Assembly: GCA_002964805.2 (NCBI GenBank)
Contig: PUDQ02000105.1
Span: forward strand, 1-64,000
Length of the DNA stretch: 64,000 nucleotides
Direction of reading: 5' to 3'
Source: Trametes villosa
Taxonomy: Eukaryota > Basidiomycota > Agaricomycetes > Polyporales > Polyporaceae
Shown: positions 1 to 10,474 of the stretch, piece after piece
Position numbering within the stretch: the stretch's first letter is position 1
How the letters are laid out: each line of letters starts with the position of its first letter
Notes under the pieces: model-generated
Told to the model about the DNA's origin: nothing
Databases searched by the model: none
What the model saw: only the letters and a program-made list of their open reading frames with translations
Position numbers and translations under genes: made by a program

Positions 1-2624
1 GCTACCGGTTTATGTGCATGGCACCCACTGGGTCTGCTGCTGCCCTGATCGGAGGCTCTACATACCACTCCATGCTGGGTCTCAGGCAGAACAGCTCCTC
101 AGACTCTGTTGCCACCTTGCTGCAAGTGCGTGCGCGCCTCCAGAATGTTGAGTATATGTTTATTGATGAGATCAGCATGGTTGACTGCGGAAGTGTATAT
201 ACCATCTGCGCAAAAATGTGTGCAGCACTCAAAAATGATGGAGCACCATTTGGGGGCATCAATATGATTTTTGCAGGGGACTTTGCCCAGCTGCCCCCTG
301 CCGTGAGCGGCAATGCATTATATTCACACAAGGTTGGCCGGGTCATCCACCGCACCCACAGCCATGCACAGCAGCAAGCCTCTATTGGCAAGGCACTGTG
401 GCACCAGTTCACCACCGTGGTCATATTGAGAGAGAACATGCGGCAGCGGTCCCAGGGTGTGAATGATGCCAAGCTCAGAACAGCGCTGGAAAATCTCAGA
501 TATAAATCCTGCACACCTGAGGACATCCAGCTTCTCCAATCTCGTGTTGCAGGCCGTGGACCAGGGAGACCCAAACTCAACCAGCCATGCTTCCGCAATG
601 TCTCTATTATCACAGCCTGGAATACCCACAGAGACAAGATCAATGAGCTGGGCTGCGAGCGGTTTGCAAGGGAAAATGGCCAGCCCCTGACTGCGTTTTA
701 TTCTGTTGACAAGCTGTCTGCCAGCAATGACGATGAAGCAACCAAAAAGCAGAGGAGGCAGACTATGAATCCCAGGCGCTCTACCAATATTCTGAGCCCT
801 GAACTCCAGGACTGCCTGTGGAATCTATCGCATACCCTGACAGACCACCTGCCTGGCAAGCTCACGCTGTGTGTTGGGATGCCAGTGATGATTAAAATCA
901 ATGAAGCAACAGAGTGCTGCGTGACCAATGGTGCAGAGGGAGTGGTGGTAGGCTGGAAGTCCAGACCCATCAGCGAAGACAAGGAGACACTGGAGACATT
1001 ATTTGTGAAGCTTACTGCTGCACCCACTCCAGTGAAACTGGAAGGACTCCCAGAGAATGTAGTGCCCATCAGCCACCAGTCACGCAAGATCAGATGCAAG
1101 ATGCCCAATGGAAATTTCCTCTCCATCTCCCGTGATCAGGTGTCTGTGATTCCCAACTTTGCCATGACAGACTTTGGTTCACAGGGGCGCACCCGGCTGC
1201 ACAATGTGTGTGATTTACAGAATTGCCGCTCGCATCAGTCAATATATACGTGCCTGTCCAGGGGATCCACATACAATGGGACTATTATTGTGCAGCCCTT
1301 TGACCCGCGGAAGCTGACTGGGGGAATAGCGGGAAGTCTGCGTCAGGAGTTTAGGGAGCTTGAACTGCTGGATGAGATAACCAAACTGCGCTACCTGGGA
1401 AAAATTCCACCCACAGTCACTGGCATCACACGAAATGAGTTGGTCCATTCATTTAGACAGTGGAAGGGCGAGAAATTCATGCCAAAGACAATGCATGCTG
1501 CCCTGACTTGGAATGTCAATGACCCTTTCCCAGTTGAAGATGTCCAAAGTGATGCATCGTGGCAGGTGATTGAAAAATCTATACCCAAGGATAAAAAGCA
1601 GCCCAAGCCAACCGAAATTCAGGATCCCCAGACTAAGACATCTGGATATACTGCAGCAAAGGGTACACAAGCCCTGACAACTGTAAGCAACACCATTGGT
1701 AAGAAAGCAACTAAGCGGAAAAGGGAGGATCATTCTGATGATGTGGTTGCTTCTAAGAAAGTGCGCAGTGAAGAGTTAGCTCCCAGAGTCAGCCTGGTAG
1801 GATTCAAGTGGGACAGTACCAACTACAGCTGTGCCTATGACAGTATTCTCACAATATTGCTCACAGTATTTAATGAGTGTAAGCAGCAGTGGGGTGAAAT
1901 AATGCCTGCACAAAATCCTCTACTGTCCAAAATTACTGAAGGCTTCAACCGCAGCTCTACAAATATTGGTGACTACACAATTGCAATCAGGCAGTCAATC
2001 AGAAATATTCTCCATGCCCAGGATCCTGAAAGTTATCCTAATGGACCAGTGGGAACTGACATCTATGCCCTTGTCAGAGAGCTGCTTCAAGCCTCTGAAG
2101 ACACCCAGACCCAATATTATGCATGTCAATCATGCCATTATTCTAGCGAGGCTGAGGGGGCCAGCAATATTCTCTGGGACACCTCTAAGCAAATCTGGAA
2201 AAACAGCTTGTACAGGGGAGGATCATACAAAGGCCAGAGTATCACTGCCTGGATGGGTGCCATCTTCAACCAAAAGACAAGCCAGACATGCCCACAGTGT
2301 GAGCGGCCATTGCACGAGTGCATAAAATATGAGACTGCCCCTGCTTTTGTGGCATTCAATATCCACAATGTCAAGGCAGAAATCTGCACTGAAGTCACCT
2401 TGCCAGACCATGTAGATAGATATAGGCTGTGTGGGTTAATTTACTTTGGCAAGTTTCACTTCACATGCCGTGTAGTGGACAAACATGGTGATGTATGGTT
2501 CCATGATGGGATTAAAACTGGGACTAGTCTTGTAGAAGAGGGAAATATTATCAACCTTGATTCTAACTTGCTACAGAAAGCAGGGAAGAGGCGGGTAAGT
2601 GTTCTTGTGTATACCAGGTTGTAG
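1..2624 (+). CDS. PIF1-like helicase fused to USP-like peptidase domain (5' partial)
   Basis: The frame is open to the left edge, so the N-terminus and Walker A loop lie outside the window. Counted from the Met at base 12, superfamily-1 helicase motifs are visible: Walker B FIDEISM (about residues 50-56), GDFAQLPP (89-96), ENMRQR near 141, and late motifs TDFGSQGRT and YTCLSRGST near 390-420. After a Lys/Pro/Thr-rich linker (about 520-590) comes a second domain with NYSCAYDS, two Cys pairs (CQSC, CPQC) and a late HFTCRV...WFHDG. This order, Cys box then zinc-finger-like pairs then His box, is that of ubiquitin-specific peptidases. The helicase part resembles the PIF1 helicases carried by Helitrons and related agaricomycete elements. 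There are no introns, and base composition is more AT-rich than its neighbours, in keeping with a mobile gene. The helicase call is firm; the peptidase call is an inference from motif order. Confidence 0.85.
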   Translation, partial: YRFMCMAPTGSAAALIGGSTYHSMLGLRQNSSSDSVATLLQVRARLQNVEYMFIDEISMVDCGSVYTICAKMCAALKNDGAPFGGINMIFAGDFAQLPPAVSGNALYSHKVGRVIHRTHSHAQQQASIGKALWHQFTTVVILRENMRQRSQGVNDAKLRTALENLRYKSCTPEDIQLLQSRVAGRGPGRPKLNQPCFRNVSIITAWNTHRDKINELGCERFARENGQPLTAFYSVDKLSASNDDEATKKQRRQTMNPRRSTNILSPELQDCLWNLSHTLTDHLPGKLTLCVGMPVMIKINEATECCVTNGAEGVVVGWKSRPISEDKETLETLFVKLTAAPTPVKLEGLPENVVPISHQSRKIRCKMPNGNFLSISRDQVSVIPNFAMTDFGSQGRTRLHNVCDLQNCRSHQSIYTCLSRGSTYNGTIIVQPFDPRKLTGGIAGSLRQEFRELELLDEITKLRYLGKIPPTVTGITRNELVHSFRQWKGEKFMPKTMHAALTWNVNDPFPVEDVQSDASWQVIEKSIPKDKKQPKPTEIQDPQTKTSGYTAAKGTQALTTVSNTIGKKATKRKREDHSDDVVASKKVRSEELAPRVSLVGFKWDSTNYSCAYDSILTILLTVFNECKQQWGEIMPAQNPLLSKITEGFNRSSTNIGDYTIAIRQSIRNILHAQDPESYPNGPVGTDIYALVRELLQASEDTQTQYYACQSCHYSSEAEGASNILWDTSKQIWKNSLYRGGSYKGQSITAWMGAIFNQKTSQTCPQCERPLHECIKYETAPAFVAFNIHNVKAEICTEVTLPDHVDRYRLCGLIYFGKFHFTCRVVDKHGDVWFHDGIKTGTSLVEEGNIINLDSNLLQKAGKRRVSVLVYTRL

Positions 2625-3086
2625 ATATCATTTTACTGTTCATTTTATTGTAGTTGCTGCAGTTTTATGTCCCTTACAATACTTCAACCACTAGTCAATA
2701 GCAATGTTAAAACACTATATTATGATCAAACATTATATCAATAATAAACTTCACTCCTCATCAATCGTACCTGCCGGAAACGGCCCTCTCCCCCCAAGTG
2801 TGAACTGGGCCCGTCCTTATCGCCTTACACTCCTGTAAGTTGCGATTTGGACTGTGCGGCTTTATTCCTTAAAGCCCTGATCGCCTGGCGGCGATAGTCC
2901 TGCCACCCTTACAGCCTCCTTATAACCTCCTGAGAGCCCTTGAGAGGCAACAGCTCGAAACTCGACTACCTCAAGGCGAAATAGCGGTAAGGAGCCAAGG
3001 AAATAAGAGTCTTATAAGCACACAGTACAGATACATACGTGACATAAGGACGAAGACTGCCTTACACCCTTAAAACATCCTTACGG

Positions 3087-3106
3087 CCTTATCCAAGGCG
3101 ATAAGG
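3087..3106. repeat. Terminal hairpin of the helicase element
   Basis: CCTTATC and GATAAGG form a perfect 7-bp stem around a 6-base loop (CAAGGC), about 20 bases before the sequence becomes F-box gene. The same CCTTA/TAAGG words recur through 2810-3116. Confidence 0.6.
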
Positions 3107-3127
3107 AACCATAAGGACCTCCGGGAA

Positions 3128-4891
3128 AATGCTGATGCTGGCGCTTTCTACCTCCCATGTACCACGAACACGCTGCGCAATACCCGATCGTCGAGCTCAA
3201 TCTCGTCGGAGTAGCATTCGCATCTCCGTTCGACCTTGCTCGTGTAGTGTGGGCATTTCCTCGTCTGCGCACTCTCAAGATGATCGACATTGAGCCGGGA
3301 AAGGGTTATAACGCGAACCTGGAGCACATTGTCCAGAGACGGACCCAGCTATGTCGTGAGCTAGAAAGCGTTCACTGTACTAGGGTAAGCCGTAGTCGCC
3401 ATATCCGTTGATTCCTAGTGTTTGATCTGCTGTCTCTACACAGAACGGCACCTCGCGGTTTACTCCGGGCTTGCGGTGGCTCCTCCCTCTTGGGTGTTTT
3501 GGTAGGAATGTAGCCGAACTCACGTTGGGGTGGCCGTGGCTCACTCCTTATGTGAAACCTGACCGTAAGAAACCAATCCTTTGTCGCAGCCGCTGACGGA
3601 CGATCTTCAATGACTGAGTCGCAGCGCCTCTTGATTCCATCCTCGCATCTATACCCCGCCTCCAGCAAGTAACATGGGACTACCGAGGGAGGCCAGGCTC
3701 CCAGACCACTGGACTGACCGGATTTGTAGAACACTTATCCGCGGCCCTTCACTTGGTGCTGAGGAGGGACGGCCCAGCGGTCAAGGTTTCTCTGCTCTTC
3801 GAAATGTTCTGGAAACGACGCTCGCGGCGATCGATCGTCACGACTCGCACTACTTTCCTCAAGCTCCTGCGTTCTGCGGGCAATGAGGCGTGGGAGGGGT
3901 TGCTGGATTCCCACCGCCTGCAGCATCTCGAACTCGTCCTCTCCGAGCCAGCTTCCTCGGAATATGACACGACATGGTGGACGATGCAAACAGCTGCTTG
4001 CTTCGCCAACGGAAAGTGCATTGCGCGTGTGCAGACACATGAGCTCTTTGGTGAGTGACATTGCTCACGACAGGCCCCTGGCCATCGCTAACAAAACTGC
4101 GGTTTCTGTGCGGCCTAAGACATCTGGTCCGTGTTTCTGTGGGTCGGCGAGTGGACCGTCCCCCAAGACACGTACCCAGCCGACAGAAAGCGTGAACTTG
4201 TAGGTGGCTACAGAATCCCCCGGTTGATGCGGGTCGGCGTTGCTGCACGCGACGCTATCGTTCCTCGGGTCCTCGCGCAGGTCCTGGAGGACCCCCTACG
4301 ACCGGGATTCCCTGAGGAACCGGCCAAGTGGATGTCCGGTAAACTCCCAGGCACTCTAACCATCGCTATTGCAGTGAGTACCACCATCGTCAGACCCGTC
4401 TGTGTACCGCCAGAGGAGGATCTCACGCACCGACAGTTTCAACGCGAGGGCAGTAGCCCGCCGGAGGACGACAGCGCGGCATTCAAGGTCACCCACAAGA
4501 CATATGCTCCTGGCGCTCAGGACTCGCCGTCCGTCACGGCGGCTCGAGCCGTGTCGGGCATGCCGCCCTTCGACGACGCTGACTCGCATGAGACGCCTCT
4601 CATGCGCGCCGCTTGGGTCGAGAAGATCGGTTGGCAGCTATACCACGTCATTGCGAGTGAGCCGTCTATCCATCCAGTCTTCCGTGCTGACATCACTTGC
4701 CTCGTCGTCTCCAGGGAGGGTTGGAGCGCAGGAAGACTCCGCTGATGTATCGCAATCAGCGGGTCGCCTTCGACCACCTAGAAATTGTCGACCTTCGTAT
4801 CGATGTTGAGGCGATATCCGCGGTGCCGACGATCCAGATACTTCCCGAGTTTCGACACCTCTACCCTGCCCCAGACAACATGTGGGGGTAA
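3128..4891 (+). pseudogene. F-box-family gene copy A, 5' truncated by the helicase element
   Basis: The remaining exons match the F-box family repeated through this window. The first recognisable residues are PPMYHEHAAQYPIVELN, which fall near residue 135-150 of the intact paralogues; the F-box and everything before it are missing. The rest keeps the family's intron pattern: a donor near 3386, an exon with SSEYDTTWWTM (about 3735-4050), an exon starting near 4127 with FLWVGEWTVPQD, and a last exon 4713-4891 with AFDHLEIVDLR and TIQILPEFRHLYP. No stop interrupts these exons, so the break is recent or the fragment is transcribed from another start. I call it a pseudogene because the substrate-receptor end is lost. 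Confidence 0.75.
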
Positions 4892-5276
4892 AAAACGCTT
4901 GCGTCGGGGGGCTGGCTGCTAGTTTCGAAGACGAGGGTTCTGGTTGCGCTTCGGCAAGTTGTAGGTTTGGGAGGTTCTAATCACCAATATAACACACTTC
5001 GCGTATGTGGTAGTTAGACGTGTTGGTTTGACACAATTAAGCGAAGGCCGAGCTGAGGGTGGTGCCACGACGGAACTGAACTTGTTCAACTCACGATTAC
5101 TACTACGGTATAAGCCCTAACCCTAGCATACATCGACAGGCGGTGAAGCGCCCGCGACAAGACTCTTGCTCGACCACGAACACATCATCCTGCGGCTGAA
5201 TTCTGCTTGCGTCCGCCTCGCGCTCCCTCGCGGTCCTCTTTGACTGTCCCCTCTACACACCCCGCACTCTCCTAAA
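4892..5276. other. Intergenic, upstream of uS17m
   Basis: No gene is seen. The stretch holds the presumed promoter of the uS17m gene. A short CCCTAACCCTA at 5116-5126 resembles a telo-box or telomere unit but has fewer than two repeats. The 40 bases before the start codon are pyrimidine-rich. Confidence 0.4.
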
Positions 5277-5857
5277 ATGCCGCCGATGTCGCTGGTCGGG
5301 CAAGTGACGAAGGTCGGGTTCATGAACAAGACCGCCACTGTCTCCGTCTCCCGCTTCGTCTTCCACCCCAAGACCGGCAAGGTGCGTCCCCGGCCCTCCC
5401 TGCGGCGGGCGGCGGGAGATGAATGTGCGCTTGGGTGTGTGCTTATATGGGAGGTGGGGCGTTGCAGCGGCTAGAGCGGAGCAAGAAGTACCTCACGCAC
5501 GATGCGGAAAACAGTACGTCTCTCTCTCTCGCTTTTGCTCCTTTCCCTTGCCCCTTCCTCGCCTATTGATTTGGTCGTCTGCTTGTCCGTGTTTTCGAAC
5601 TCCTCCCACACCCCCTTTCTTTGCGAATGTAATTCGCAATGCGCGTCGAAACACGCTGACACGCCGCGCGCCCTGCAGCGCTCCGGCTGAAGGACACGGT
5701 GCTCATCCGGAACTGCCCACCCATCTCCGCGCGGAAGCGGTTCACGGTCGAGAAGGTGATCAAGAGCCCCGAGCGCGAGCGCGAGGACCTGCACGCGCGC
5801 CAGGCCGCCGAGGCCGCCCTCCGCCAGCAGTCGAGTACAAGTACAGCGTCGGCGTGA
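5277..5857 (+). CDS. mrps17: Mitochondrial ribosomal protein uS17m
   Basis: Three exons, 5277-5381, 5468-5513 and 5679-5857, give a 109-residue protein. All introns are GT-AG and the frame is maintained. The N-terminus LVGQVTKVGFMNKTATVSV and the next block RLERSKKYLTHDAEN are the OB-fold core of ribosomal protein S17, which binds 16S-type rRNA in the small subunit. The third block, RLKDTVLIRNCPPISARKRF, is the usual end of the S17 domain, and a short charged extension follows. The eukaryotic mitochondrial form is inferred from nuclear coding and the TVEKVIKSPERERE extension. The gene ends 182 bases from the stop codon of the convergent prefoldin gene. Confidence 0.85.
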
Positions 5858-6039
5858 TACATTCGCGTGGGATGCGGCGACAGGACCAATACATCTACGA
5901 CTACGACTACGGCTTCCGCTACATAATGCCCGCACGGCGGTAATCTTCGGGAGGTCGGCGTTGAGGAAGAGAAGGTGGCGGGAGAGGGAGGGACGGGGTA
6001 CGGTGGCAGGGAGCCGGGAAGAGCGGGGAGACGGGAATA

Positions 6040-6607
6040 TCATGCGGCGGGTGCAGGCGCGGCGCCTTGCTGGAGGGCAGCCTGGATCTCGACCAACTGA
6101 GGAGCACATCGTACGTACGATCAGCCCTACGCTCGTGTACGCGGTAGCTACCACACGCACCTCGAGCTTTTTCTTCTCGCCCTTCTCCCCCAGATCCTTC
6201 AACTGTCCCTCCACGCGTTTTCTGCTTGTGCGTGTTAGCTCACGTATGCCTTCCGGGAGGTAGACAAGGAAGGGGACGTGCATTTCGCTCTTGATGAAGT
6301 CGAGGCGGGTGTCGACGTTCTGCCGCGCCTCCGCCTGGTCCTGCTGCACGAGCACGGGCCCGACGAGCTTGTACACCGTGTTCTCTGGCGTCAGAGAAGC
6401 AAACTCCTATAGTTCGCGGCGTATCCGTGAGTAACTCGGCCTGAAATCTCTCAAACGCAATCGACGGCGTACCTTCTTCACGAGCTCGTTCTCCGAGAGC
6501 TGGGCATCGAGTTTCTGGCGGGCCTCGACGACGGACGAGAGCTCGACCTGGATCTTCTGGAACTCGGCCGACGCGGTCTGGAGGCGTTCTTGTAGCGCTG
6601 CAGCCAT
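6040..6607 (-). CDS. pfd6: Prefoldin subunit 6 (beta-type)
   Basis: Four exons on the minus strand, 6473-6607, 6282-6406, 6161-6221 and 6040-6096, give 125 residues, the usual size of the family. Two coiled-coil helices flank the beta-hairpin EFASLTPENTVYKLVGPVLV, the hallmark of beta-prefoldins. The product is one of six subunits of the prefoldin jellyfish that hands nascent actin and tubulin to the chaperonin CCT in the cytosol. The second intron (6222-6281) uses a GC donor; only this choice restores the conserved EIKR of the family, and no GT donor fits the frame. The last exon encodes LVEIQAALQQ followed by an Ala/Pro tail. It is divergent from the vti1 gene. Confidence 0.9.
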
Positions 6608-6929
6608 CTTCGTTCGACTAGCTCGCGCGTATACGAACGAGCGAATAAATGTATTCAGTGATCCTCGAGATGAGTGAAGCTGTGGAAGCGCCCACGCCCG
6701 AGGAGGTGCATGGACAAATAAAGCCAAACACCGACGTCAAGCAGGACGCTGTCCTCCGCCGCAGCCGGTGCCGAGCGCAGTCCCTCCACGTTCAACGAAC
6801 GCACACATACCCTACTACCGCCGCTTCGTGCAAGCACTCGCCTCTCCTAATCACCTAGTAGGCTCTATCCGAACCCTGTACACTCTGCACACGCCGCTGG
6901 ACGACGGGAGCTGCTAGGACGCACGCACA
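6608..6929. promoter_or_regulatory. Bidirectional promoter between pfd6 and vti1
   Basis: The 322 bases between the two start codons must hold both 5' leaders and both promoters. No TATA box stands out. No other gene is seen here; short open frames in it lie on the leader of the prefoldin gene. Confidence 0.55.
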
Positions 6930-8175
6930 ATGGACACCTCCCCAACCGCGCTCTTCGACTCGTATGAGCAGGACTTCAAGCAGATCATCCAGAGCATCCG
7001 CTCGAAACTCGAGGGCGACGCGCAGGATGCGCAGGGTGGTGCGTCACTTGGGGATACGCGTGGTTCCGGGATGCTGACGCGGGTGTGTTTGTGTGGGGGA
7101 TAGAGCAGCGCAAGGCCGCGCTGAGGCGTGTGGAGATGGAGCTTGACGAGGCGGATGAGATGGTGAGTGCTTCCTTTCGGTTCTGTGCTTGTGTGCGAAG
7201 CTTTTGCTCTGGTGGAAGATATTTGTCAAGCTTGGGAGGGATTCATACAGGCCGATACTCTGCATGGTTATACTGCGTTCAATATTGTGCATCAGAAGAC
7301 TCGAGCCGTCATCGTGGTGAATATGGAGGCATACGCACGCAGGCTTGTCGGACTATGAAGGAACGCTTCTGTACTTGCGGATACTCCTTATCCCACTTCA
7401 GACGCTGTTGGGCCTTGCAGAGAATGTCTACTCCCCGTTTACCGTGTTGGCTCCGTTGCATCGCAGGCACCTACTAACGTGTTCTCCAGGTCTCCCAAAT
7501 GGAAATCGAGATCCAAGGGATCCCCCAATCCCTCCGTCCATCCTACCAAACCCGCATCAAAGCGTCCAAGTCCGACCTGCAGCGGTTCAAGAAGCTCTCG
7601 AAGGAGCAGCACGCCCAGCTCTCGCGCGCGGAGCTGCTCTCACGCCCCGGGCTCGCGGGCGCGACGAGCGACGAGCCGTACGGCGCGGCGAGCGACCGCA
7701 CGCGCCTGCTCGCGGGCACGGCGCTGCTCGAGGACGGGTCAAGGCGGCTGCAGGAGAGCCAGCGGATCGCGCTTGAGACGGAGGAGCAGGGCGCGGATAT
7801 CTTGCGCAGTTTGCGTGGGCAGCGCGAGCAGATCCAGAACGCGCGTGATACGGTGCGTTTCCTTTTCTCTCCCTTTCTCGCATAACCGTCCCCCATCCTC
7901 CTCGAACATGACTATACTGTTGCTGACGGATGGTTTACGGAAATGCAGCTCCAGCGCGCGGACACGTCGATTGACCGCGCCTCGGGAACGCTGAAGAAGA
8001 TGATCCGACGGTACGTCCTCTGCGCGCACCGGCGCGCTCCTGTTTATGGTTTTCGTAGATGGTTCTGACGAGCGGGCACGGCAGGATGTACCAGCAGCGC
8101 TTCGTAACAGCGGCGATCATCGTTGTGCTCGTGCTCCTTATCCTCATCATCCTTTGGGCCAAGCTCTGGCGGTAG
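6930..8175 (+). CDS. vti1: Qb-SNARE Vti1
   Basis: Five exons, 6930-7035, 7104-7162, 7490-7852, 7949-8010 and 8085-8175, give 226 residues. The N-terminal part (FDSYEQDFKQII) is the Habc-type bundle of Vti1. The SNARE motif spans the exon 3/4 border and carries the ionic-layer Gln in RGQREQIQNARDT. The C-terminus, FVTAAIIVVLVLLILIILW, is a single tail-anchor membrane segment followed by AKLWR. Vti1 acts in fusion at Golgi, endosome and vacuole membranes together with Qa, Qc and R SNAREs. The third intron of the reading (7163-7489) is long, 327 bases, against 60-100 for the others. Length and layout match yeast Vti1. Confidence 0.92.
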
Positions 8176-8769
8176 AGACCGTATGGAGCGCGTGCTGCCT
8201 GCTTTTCTGGCCGTAGACTCGCGCTGCGGTGCTCGGTGCTCGGCTGAAGTTCATGGTGGATACGGAGGGTGGAAGGGAAGCTTGCGGACTTGTATGCAGT
8301 GTGGGCCAGTGTGTTGCGGCACGGTAAATTATGTATATCCTCTTGTTCGCGCTGTATCTGTTTTGGCTAGGTAGTGATTAGCGTCTCCCTTCGAATCGCG
8401 TTCTGCGGTACTATGCACATCTTGTTTTCCTCGGACCTTCTGGGCATGCTTTCGTCAATCTTGAACAAGCCTTGCGGTTTTCATGTGTCGGGATCTTGAC
8501 CCTAACCTGAGAGCTGTAGCTCGGGTAAAGGCTAATCAAACCCCGCGACACTCCGCCGGTCATATACCCCACAAATTCGGCACGCGTGTCCGGTCCCCTC
8601 GAGCTCTCCCCTCCCCCCGTCCTCCCACCACCGCCATCTCGTTCGCCATCGACCAGGATTAGCCGCGTTCGTACAGCAGTGATCTCCGAGGACACCAAGT
8701 TTTGCCGCGTTCGTACAACGTCGCCCCCCGAAAACACACACCTAGTCGCGATACCCCGCATTCTCCAAC
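8176..8769. other. Intergenic with direct repeat upstream of sym1
   Basis: No gene is seen. The 14-base word GCCGCGTTCGTACA occurs twice, at 8662-8675 and 8704-8717, 42 bases apart and within 110 bases of the sym1 start codon, so it may be a promoter element. A run of CCACCACCGCC-type pyrimidine/purine bias precedes it. Confidence 0.4.
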
Positions 8770-9865
8770 ATGGCCGGTCTTCTCCACGCATTCAAGTACG
8801 TGTCCAGCTTCACTGCGCATTCTACCTGCAACGGGGGTGTGCTACGAATGCTCACGCGGACGTATTGGTTGCAGCGCGTCCCTCATCCGCAGGCCGATGG
8901 TCACCCAGTGTGTAACGTCCGCCGTGTTGTTCGGCGCGGGCGACATCCTCGCGCAGCAGGCGTTTGAGAAGAAGGGCAAGGACCACGACGTACGTGCATC
9001 CTCTATAACTATAGCAAGAGATGATGGGCTGACTTGATCGCGCGCGCGGCAGTTCATGCGGACGGCGCGCCTGTCGTTCTATGGCGGTAAGTCTGCCGTA
9101 TATCCCTCTTGCCCTTCCCTGCTTGGGGAAGCACGCGCCCTGCGCGCGTAGCGTTCTATGCAACGTGAATGCTCAATATTCACCATCTTTGGCAGGCGCG
9201 ATCTTCGGCCCCGTCCTGACGAAGTGGCTTCAATTCCTCGAACGCCTCAAGTTCTCCTCGCCCACCAAGGCTGTCGCCTACCGGGTGCGCGCCCGCCCTC
9301 CTACTCATTTGACCACACACGCATGCTGACTCAATGTGTGCGCGCAGGTATACCTTGACCAGGGTGTCTTCACGCCCAGTACGTCTCCGCCGTTCCCCCG
9401 CGAAGAGTCGCGCGCTGACCCATGACTCTCCCACAGTGGTCGTCGGCATGTTCTTCGGCTCGTTGACGCTCCTCGAGGGCAAGGGCGTGCGCGACGCGAA
9501 GGAGCGGATACAGGAGTCGTACGCACCGACGCTGATCCGTAACTGGTGCGCACCCCCGTCCCCGGTCGTTGTGCGCACGGAACGCTGACGCGCGCTCCGC
9601 GGCTGCAGGGGCGTGTTCATCCCGACGCAGGTGATCAACTTCGCGGTCGTGCCGCCGCACCTGCGCTTCGTCACCGTCGGCGTCGTGTCCCTCTTCTGGA
9701 GTGCGTCCGCCCTCGCTGTTTCGCCTGATAGACGTGCAGCTTACTGACGCGCGCTTCGATGCAGACGCGTACCTGAGCTCGGTGAACGCGAAGAAGCCGG
9801 TCGAGGGCGCCCCCGCGCCGGAAGAGGTCGCCGTCGAGGGCGCGGACGAAAAGAAGACGCAGTGA
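8770..9865 (+). CDS. sym1: Mpv17/PMP22-family inner-membrane protein (Sym1-like)
   Basis: Eight exons, 8770-8795, 8875-8989, 9053-9086, 9196-9284, 9348-9378, 9437-9545, 9609-9700 and 9765-9865, give 198 residues with all junctions in frame. Family marks are [20 protein letters not shown] at the start, the central [14 protein letters not shown], and the signature [21 protein letters not shown] followed by SLFWNAYLS. Four hydrophobic helices are expected. Yeast Sym1 and mammalian Mpv17 sit in the mitochondrial inner membrane and support mtDNA and metabolite homeostasis; a peroxisomal PMP22-like paralogue is the alternative. The end is a Lys/Glu/Pro-rich tail ([12 protein letters not shown]) that looks disordered. 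It converges on F-box gene B. Confidence 0.9.
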
Positions 9866-10147
9866 GCGGTGTGGACGCCCGAGCGCGCCTGCGCGCATAC
9901 ATAGATGTCTTGCTTATCGCTATACCTCTTTATACATACCCACTAATCCCCATAGACTATCAATGCTATGCGTGCGGCTGTTGGCCTATGGAACCCCACG
10001 ACTAGCTCTGAGGTGCACAATTCTGCGGCCCGCGCGTCCGAGATGCTCTGGTACAGGCGCGCACGTAGACATGGGAGCACGGGCCCCCACTTTCTTGCGA
10101 ACGCGCGATAGATCGACTATCGTGCGTGACCGCGCTCCTCTGCGTCG

Positions 10148-10149
<2 letters not shown>

Positions 10150-10181
<32 letters not shown>
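10150..10181. repeat. (GA)n microsatellite
   Basis: About 16 uninterrupted GA units lie in the gene-free stretch 9866-10474 between two convergent genes. That stretch also holds a run of 12 C at 10288-10299; I see no gene in it. Confidence 0.95.
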
Positions 10182-10183
<2 letters not shown>

Positions 10184-10474
10184 CCTGCTGCCAGGCAGCA
10201 GCGCCTAATCTTCGCTGGCCGACACCGCGGTCGAGACCGATTCCCACAGCGCTCCTGGCGCCGCACTTGGATATTGAATATTGATAGCCCCCCCCCCCCT
10301 ACAAGTAGGTCACACAACTGGTCTGCTGCGAAGAAGTCAGAATAACGGACGGCGCCCATAGGCTGAGCAGTCAAACGCAATCCGTCCCCAGGGCACGTAC
10401 TGCCAGTACAGTAAACATCATATATTGAGGGTACAAGACATGGTTGAATATACAAGAAGTCGTCAAAGTGTCTC

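Larger units (their letters stand above)
1..3127 (+). mobile_element. 3' part of a helicase-bearing (Helitron-like) element
   Basis: The helicase ORF is followed by an AATAAA at 2743-2748 and then by about 350 bases packed with CCTTA/TAAGG words in both orientations, ending in a perfect 7-bp hairpin at 3087-3106. Homology to the F-box family begins at about 3128, in the middle of that protein, so the right boundary lies between 3107 and 3128. A 3' hairpin just inside the end suits a Helitron, but I see no clear CTRR terminus, and no Rep domain can be seen because the left part is outside the window. Confidence 0.6.

Noticed and set aside
5116..5126. CCCTAACCCTA as an internal telomere repeat
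   Set aside because: Fewer than two units, and near a promoter. It is too short to support a telomeric origin.
5563..5889. Minus-strand frames over uS17m as genes
   Set aside because: They overlap confirmed exons on the other strand and have no family motif.
10150..10299. GA run and C run as functional sites
   Set aside because: Simple repeats in a convergent intergenic region; nothing points to function.
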